Shown piece after piece: positions 60,290 through 64,000 of a stretch of DNA of 64,000 bases. The notes under the pieces are model-generated. The model had not been told where the DNA came from and did not search any database. It worked only from the letters and a program-made list of their open reading frames with translations. The position numbers and the translations under genes are program-made. The first letter of the stretch is position 1. Every line of letters starts with the position of its first letter. Origin of the DNA: Arthrobacter sp. MA-N2 (lineage in GTDB: Bacteria; Actinomycetota; Actinomycetes; Actinomycetales; Micrococcaceae); the NCBI RefSeq assembly GCF_000517125.1, contig NZ_KI912155.1, positions 1,186,418-1,250,417 of the forward strand. The letters are read 5' to 3'.

Positions 60290-60966
60290 GCCACGCCCAG
60301 GCCCCGCACGCACGAAGCAACCACGCGCACGTAAGCGACGGGCACGCAAGCGCCACGCAGATGCAGGGGAACACCGACGGCGACGCGCCGATCGATGCCG
60401 AACTCCAACGCATCCTCAAGCGCGAGACCAGGTCCTCCCGTGCGGGAATGGCCGGACTAGCCGCGGCCCTGGTGATCGTGGCCTGCGTTTACGCGCTCCT
60501 CGAATCCGCCCTGCGCGCTCTTGGCCAACCACCATGGCTCATTGACCCGCAAGCTGCTGCTGAACGCCTAACCGTCCTGCCGGAAGGTACCTCGCCGCTG
60601 CTGCTCGGCGCCCTTGGTGGCGTGATAGCCATGGTGGGGCTGATCTTCTTCCTGAACGCGGTCCTCCCCGGGAGGAAGTCCCGGCATTTGCTCCCCGATC
60701 CCCGGGCCGGAGTGGTGGTGGACGATGAGGTCATTGCTTCGGCCCTTGCCCGGGCAGCCCGGACGGCCGGGAACGTCACCCAGGAGCAAGTCATGGTGGT
60801 GGTTTCGCAGCGCCAAGTGGTGGTGAACGTCCGGCCCACCTCGGGCGTGCCCTTGAGCGAGGGACGGATCCTGGCCGCCGTCGAGAACGAACTTCAGGAG
60901 ATGCGGCCTTCGCCCATGCCGGCGGTCCGAGTAAACGTGGCCACGTCCGGGGTGATCGGCGCATGA
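60286..60966 (+). CDS. DUF6286-like membrane protein
   Basis: A 226-residue protein with a His/Ala-rich N-terminal tail (about 1-45), two membrane helices (about 57-75 and 105-127) and a C-terminal soluble domain (about 140-226). It resembles the DUF6286 proteins of actinobacterial Asp23 operons. The soluble domain has the same strand-helix layout as Asp23-like folds. It overlaps the genes on either side by 4 nt. Probable role: membrane docking for the Asp23 layer. Confidence 0.72.
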   Translation: MSHAQAPHARSNHAHVSDGHASATQMQGNTDGDAPIDAELQRILKRETRSSRAGMAGLAAALVIVACVYALLESALRALGQPPWLIDPQAAAERLTVLPEGTSPLLLGALGGVIAMVGLIFFLNAVLPGRKSRHLLPDPRAGVVVDDEVIASALARAARTAGNVTQEQVMVVVSQRQVVVNVRPTSGVPLSEGRILAAVENELQEMRPSPMPAVRVNVATSGVIGA

Positions 60967-61574
60967 ACGGGACCCCGCACATCCTTAACCGGATCCTGAT
61001 CGGAATCCTTGGGCTCAAGTTGCTGGCCATCGGCATTCTCCTGGTGCTGCTGGCAACCGTTCCCGCGGTGGGAAATTGGTGGCGCAACTGGTCCGCCGGC
61101 CTCTGGGAGCACCTCAAGTTCATCGCGGAGCAAACCCGGATTCCCGGCCGTGCGGAAAGCTGGCTTTGGGTGGCGGCGGCAGCGGCGCTTGTGGTGCTGA
61201 TTGTGCTGATGGTGGCTTGGGTGTCCCAGCAGGGCAAAGGGCGCGCCAACCTGATTGTGTCCGAGTATGACGACGCCAGAACCCCAGGCGACGTCCACAT
61301 CGGCGGGAGCCTTGCTGAGCAGGCGCTCAAGGCGGCTCTCGCGGAACGCCCGGATCTCGCAGGCGCAACCGTGGCCACCTATGAAGTCAGGGGCCGTCCG
61401 GGACTCAGGATCAGGGTCCAACCCCGTCTCGGCGCCTCACCGCATGCATTGGCCGTGGACATCTCCCGTTTGGTGGAGGCGCTGGATGTGGTGGTGGGAC
61501 GCAAGATCCCGGTGTTGATTCATATCGCGGCTGGCGCGCGGGCCCGGTTCAGCAGAGCCGAGCGTGTCCGTTGA
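60963..61574 (+). CDS. AmaP-like Asp23 membrane anchor
   Basis: A 203-residue protein with two N-terminal helices (about 10-34 and 65-88) and a C-terminal cytoplasmic domain, the layout of the Asp23 membrane anchor AmaP. Residues 100-190 alternate strands and helices (GGSLAEQALKAALAERPDLA). It is last of the five-gene operon, and its stop lies 26 nt from the convergent GH13 gene. Confidence 0.72.
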   Translation: MNGTPHILNRILIGILGLKLLAIGILLVLLATVPAVGNWWRNWSAGLWEHLKFIAEQTRIPGRAESWLWVAAAAALVVLIVLMVAWVSQQGKGRANLIVSEYDDARTPGDVHIGGSLAEQALKAALAERPDLAGATVATYEVRGRPGLRIRVQPRLGASPHALAVDISRLVEALDVVVGRKIPVLIHIAAGARARFSRAERVR

Positions 61575-61600
61575 ACTGACACGCAACCGAAGGGCGGTCT

Positions 61601-63433
61601 TTACTGCGCGACGAGGTATGCCGCGCCATTCGGGGGAAGCGAAGCCCCGCCTGAGCCGCCGTCGCTGGAGAGTTCGACGCGAAGACCAGCCGGTATGGCG
61701 ATAGGCGCCGTACCCATATTGACCAGCACCAATACGTCCCGGTTGTGGAAGGCCAGAACTCCGTGGGCGGGATCGTGCTCTTCAGCCCATTGAAAGGTGC
61801 CTGAGCCCAGCCGGTGGGCCCGGCGAAATGCAAGGACCGAGCGGTAGAGCTCCAGGGTGGAGCCCTCGACGCCGGTCTGGAGGTCCGCGGCCACCTCGCC
61901 GAACGCTTCAGGCTGGGGGAGCCAAGGTGCCGCGGGCGTTTCGGTCCCGGCCGTCTCCGAAAACCCGAAGCCAGGCTCAGCGGATTTCCAAGGCAGCGGG
62001 ACCCTGCATCCATCGCGGCCTCTCTCCACGCCCTTGGTCCGGAAGAACGCGGGGTCTTGGCGCGCCTCGGCCGGCAAGGATGTGTGCTCCGGCAGTCCAA
62101 GTTCCTCACCTTGGTACAAGTAGGCCGAGCCTGGCAGGGCGAAAGACACCATGGAAGCGGCGCGAGCCCGAGCCAGCCCAAGGGAAGCGTCGGGCTGCTC
62201 GTCTTCTGCCGCGATGCCCTTGGGGAAGGTGGTGGGATCGGCCAGCCCGAACCGGCTGGGGTGCCGGACGGTGTCATGGTTGCTCAGGACCCAGGTGGAG
62301 GGCGCCTCGACGGAGCCCGCGGCATCCAGCGAAGACTCGATTGCCTCAGCCATGCGCGTGGCGTCCCAGCCGGCCAGCAGGAAATCGAAGTTGAAAGCCT
62401 GGTGCATTTCGTCCTTGCGGACGTACCGGGCCAACCGCTCAGCGGGCTCAACCCAGGCTTCGGCAACCAGCATGCGGTCGCCGTCGTACTCGGCGAGGAC
62501 CCGGTGCCACTCCCGGTAGATCTCGTGGACGCCTTCCTGGTCGAAGAAGGGCGACGGCGGGTCCAGGGGCGGCTTGACGTGGTGTTCGACGGCGGTGGCG
62601 ACAGCTCCCGTAGCGGGCTCTGCCCCAGTGGCGAAATGCGGGTGGGCCGTGTGCGGTTCGACGGCTTCGCTGTGGGCGCCGGGGGTGGCCACACCACCCT
62701 CGACCATGGCGGTAGCGCCCTCCCAGTCGGGCAGGCCGGCTTCTTTAACCAGGCCGTGAGCAACATCCACCCGGAAGCCGTCGACGCCGCGGTCGAGCCA
62801 GAAGCGGAGTACCGATCGCATCTCTTCGTGAACCTCCGGGTTCTCCCAATTGAGGTCCGGTTGTTTCGTATCGAACAGGTGCAGGTACCACTGGCCGGGG
62901 GTCCCGTCGTCGTTCCTCAGGCGAGTCCAGGCCGGGCCGCCGAAGATCGACTTCCAATTGTTGGGCGGCAGGGCGCCGTCGCCGGAGCCGGGCGCTGAGT
63001 CCTTGCCCGGGTGGAACATATAGCGCTCACGTTCAGGGGAGCCGGGAGCGGCGTCGAGGGCTTCGCGGAACCAGGCGTGCTCGTCCGAGGTGTGGTTGGG
63101 GACGAGGTCGACGATCACCTTGATTCCCAGGCTGTGCGCCTTCTCCAACATGGAGTCAAAGTCATCCAAAGTGCCGAAGAGGGGATCCACGGCCCGGTAG
63201 TCCGCCACGTCGTACCCGGCATCGGCTTGGGGTGACTTGTAGAAAGGAGAAAGCCACACCGCATCGATCCCGAGCCCTTGCAAATATGGCAATTTCGCCG
63301 TGATTCCAGCAAGATCGCCCATTCCGTCGCCGTTGGCATCGGCGAAAGAACGGGGATAAATCTGGTAAACGACGGCGCTGGCCCACCATGCTGAGTTGCT
63401 GGAACCGGGGGTTGGGACTGGCGAGTGCGGCAC
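61601..63433 (-). CDS. GH13 alpha-glucosidase with a His-rich insertion
   Basis: A 610-residue cytoplasmic GH13 (oligo-1,6-glucosidase/alpha-glucosidase) enzyme. VVYQIYPRSFADANGDG begins the barrel, the nucleophile is Asp223 (GFRVDVAHG), the acid/base is Glu325 (LVAEAWVEP) and the stabiliser is Asp387 (LSNHDTVRH). A low-complexity His/Ala/Pro insertion at about 245-290 is unusual for the family. The start is GTG 63433 with GAGAGGA upstream. It is divergent from a sugar ABC transporter across a LacI-type operator, so it probably cleaves an imported maltose- or trehalose-like sugar. Confidence 0.93.
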   Translation of the reverse strand: MPHSPVPTPGSSNSAWWASAVVYQIYPRSFADANGDGMGDLAGITAKLPYLQGLGIDAVWLSPFYKSPQADAGYDVADYRAVDPLFGTLDDFDSMLEKAHSLGIKVIVDLVPNHTSDEHAWFREALDAAPGSPERERYMFHPGKDSAPGSGDGALPPNNWKSIFGGPAWTRLRNDDGTPGQWYLHLFDTKQPDLNWENPEVHEEMRSVLRFWLDRGVDGFRVDVAHGLVKEAGLPDWEGATAMVEGGVATPGAHSEAVEPHTAHPHFATGAEPATGAVATAVEHHVKPPLDPPSPFFDQEGVHEIYREWHRVLAEYDGDRMLVAEAWVEPAERLARYVRKDEMHQAFNFDFLLAGWDATRMAEAIESSLDAAGSVEAPSTWVLSNHDTVRHPSRFGLADPTTFPKGIAAEDEQPDASLGLARARAASMVSFALPGSAYLYQGEELGLPEHTSLPAEARQDPAFFRTKGVERGRDGCRVPLPWKSAEPGFGFSETAGTETPAAPWLPQPEAFGEVAADLQTGVEGSTLELYRSVLAFRRAHRLGSGTFQWAEEHDPAHGVLAFHNRDVLVLVNMGTAPIAIPAGLRVELSSDGGSGGASLPPNGAAYLVAQ

Positions 63434-63459
63434 TGGATTCCTCTCGGAGACATTTTTTA

Positions 63460-63473
63460 TGTAAACGCTTGCA
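63460..63473. promoter_or_regulatory. LacI-type operator between GH13 and sugar ABC genes
   Basis: TGTAAACGCTTGCA, a near-palindrome with central CG, 26 bp upstream of the GH13 start and 87 bp before the lipoprotein gene. It resembles the perfect site at 2574-2587 (TGTAAGCGCTTACA). It is well placed to repress both divergent promoters; the regulator is probably a LacI gene beyond the window or the one at 2654. Confidence 0.75.
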
Positions 63474-63560
63474 TAACTAGCAGGAAGCTTACTAATGTGA
63501 GGCTCACCACATCAACCGCACTGCGGAAATACCTGGTCCACTCATTGAGGAGTTCCCAGC

Positions 63561-64000
63561 ATGAACACACGCAAGTACCTTTTGCCGGCTGCTGTCGCCG
63601 GCGTGCTCGCCCTTTCCTTGTCCGCCTGTGGTGGCGGCGGGGGTGGCAGCACAGCCTCAAGCGGCGGAGATGCCGCAGCAAACCTCGACGGACGGGGTCC
63701 CATCACCTACGTCCAAGGCAAGGACAACAGCAACGTCGTCCGCCCGCTCGTCGATAAATGGAATGCCGCGCACCCGGACCAGAAGGTCACCTTCAAGGAA
63801 CAGTCCGACCAGGCTGACCAGCAGCACGACGATTTGGTGCAGAACTTCCAGGCCAAGAACGCAAATTACGACGTCGTAGATGTGGATGTCATCTGGACCG
63901 CCGAGTTTGCAGCGAAGGGCTGGCTGCAGCCGCTCACCGACAAGATGAGCATCGATACGTCCAAGATGCTGCCCGCCACGGTCAAGACGGCAACCTACAA
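63561..64000 (+). CDS. Sugar ABC transporter substrate-binding lipoprotein (3' end cut by window)
   Basis: The first 146 residues of a family-1 extracellular solute-binding protein. The signal peptide ends in the lipobox LSLSAC with the lipid-modified Cys23, then a Gly/Ser linker. The mature part GPITYVQGKDNSNVVRPLVDKWNAAHP is cited by position 47-73 and is typical of the MalE/ThuE-like group. GAGGAG lies 8 nt before the ATG. Divergent from the GH13 gene, it probably delivers the disaccharide that enzyme hydrolyses; permease genes are expected beyond base 64000. Confidence 0.88.
   Translation, partial: MNTRKYLLPAAVAGVLALSLSACGGGGGGSTASSGGDAAANLDGRGPITYVQGKDNSNVVRPLVDKWNAAHPDQKVTFKEQSDQADQQHDDLVQNFQAKNANYDVVDVDVIWTAEFAAKGWLQPLTDKMSIDTSKMLPATVKTATY

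Overview
The window is high-GC actinobacterial DNA, most like a soil Micrococcaceae of the Arthrobacter/Paenarthrobacter type. That placement is inferred from the gene families, codon bias, GTG/TTG starts behind purine-rich ribosome sites and the tRNA sequences; no rRNA is present to confirm it. Genes are densely packed on both strands, many joined by ATGA-type overlaps.

Region by region: 0-2 kb, a DHA2 drug exporter (cut by the window edge) under a MarR regulator with a clear operator on its promoter. 1.9-6.9 kb, an esterase, then LacI - beta-phosphoglucomutase - GH65 disaccharide phosphorylase, a phosphorolytic glucose-disaccharide pathway behind a perfect LacI palindrome. 6.9-9.1 kb, a GT1 glycosyltransferase coupled to an AlkD-like protein. 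9.2-12.3 kb, a membrane protein overlapping the 5-oxoprolinase genes pxpABC. 12.3-20.2 kb, DUF445 protein, GDPD, DoxX-like protein, AzlCD, TetR, thiamine-binding protein, two methyltransferase-fold proteins and LysR. 20.3-22.4 kb, an MHS-type symporter with 3-hydroxybutyrate dehydrogenase. 22.5-27.1 kb, a diguanylate cyclase, an orphan HTH gene pair and two secreted proteins.

27-41 kb is a nitrogen-scavenging region: amino-acid permease; creatininase, NCS1 permease and PucR (creatinine); an IclR regulator with a near-perfect HutR-type operator, hutU, hutH and hutG (histidine); and an AzgA-type purine permease. No hutI is visible. 41-51 kb carries CopC, a short flavoprotein-like gene, a tandem UspA protein, a rifampin-phosphotransferase-shaped dikinase, a CDF metal exporter, a zincin, LacI with fructokinase, and an EamA transporter.

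51.36-51.74 kb holds tRNA-Glu, tRNA-Asp and tRNA-Phe with a strong terminator. Directly downstream (51.8-59 kb) is a more AT-rich island with decayed IS1634-like and IS3-like transposase genes, a glycolipid-type glycosyltransferase/flippase cassette and an unlisted 43-residue membrane protein. 59.2-61.6 kb is a five-gene Asp23/AmaP envelope operon in which every junction overlaps by 4 nt. 61.6-64 kb is a GH13 alpha-glucosidase divergent from a sugar ABC-transporter lipoprotein (cut by the window end), sharing a LacI-type operator.

Two structures are not explained by genes. One is a family of palindromic repeats (four copies exactly 66 bp plus a divergent relative) sitting on gene ends and often providing stop codons. 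The other is a pitched array of GGACATGTCC-like palindromes between pxpC and the DUF445 gene.
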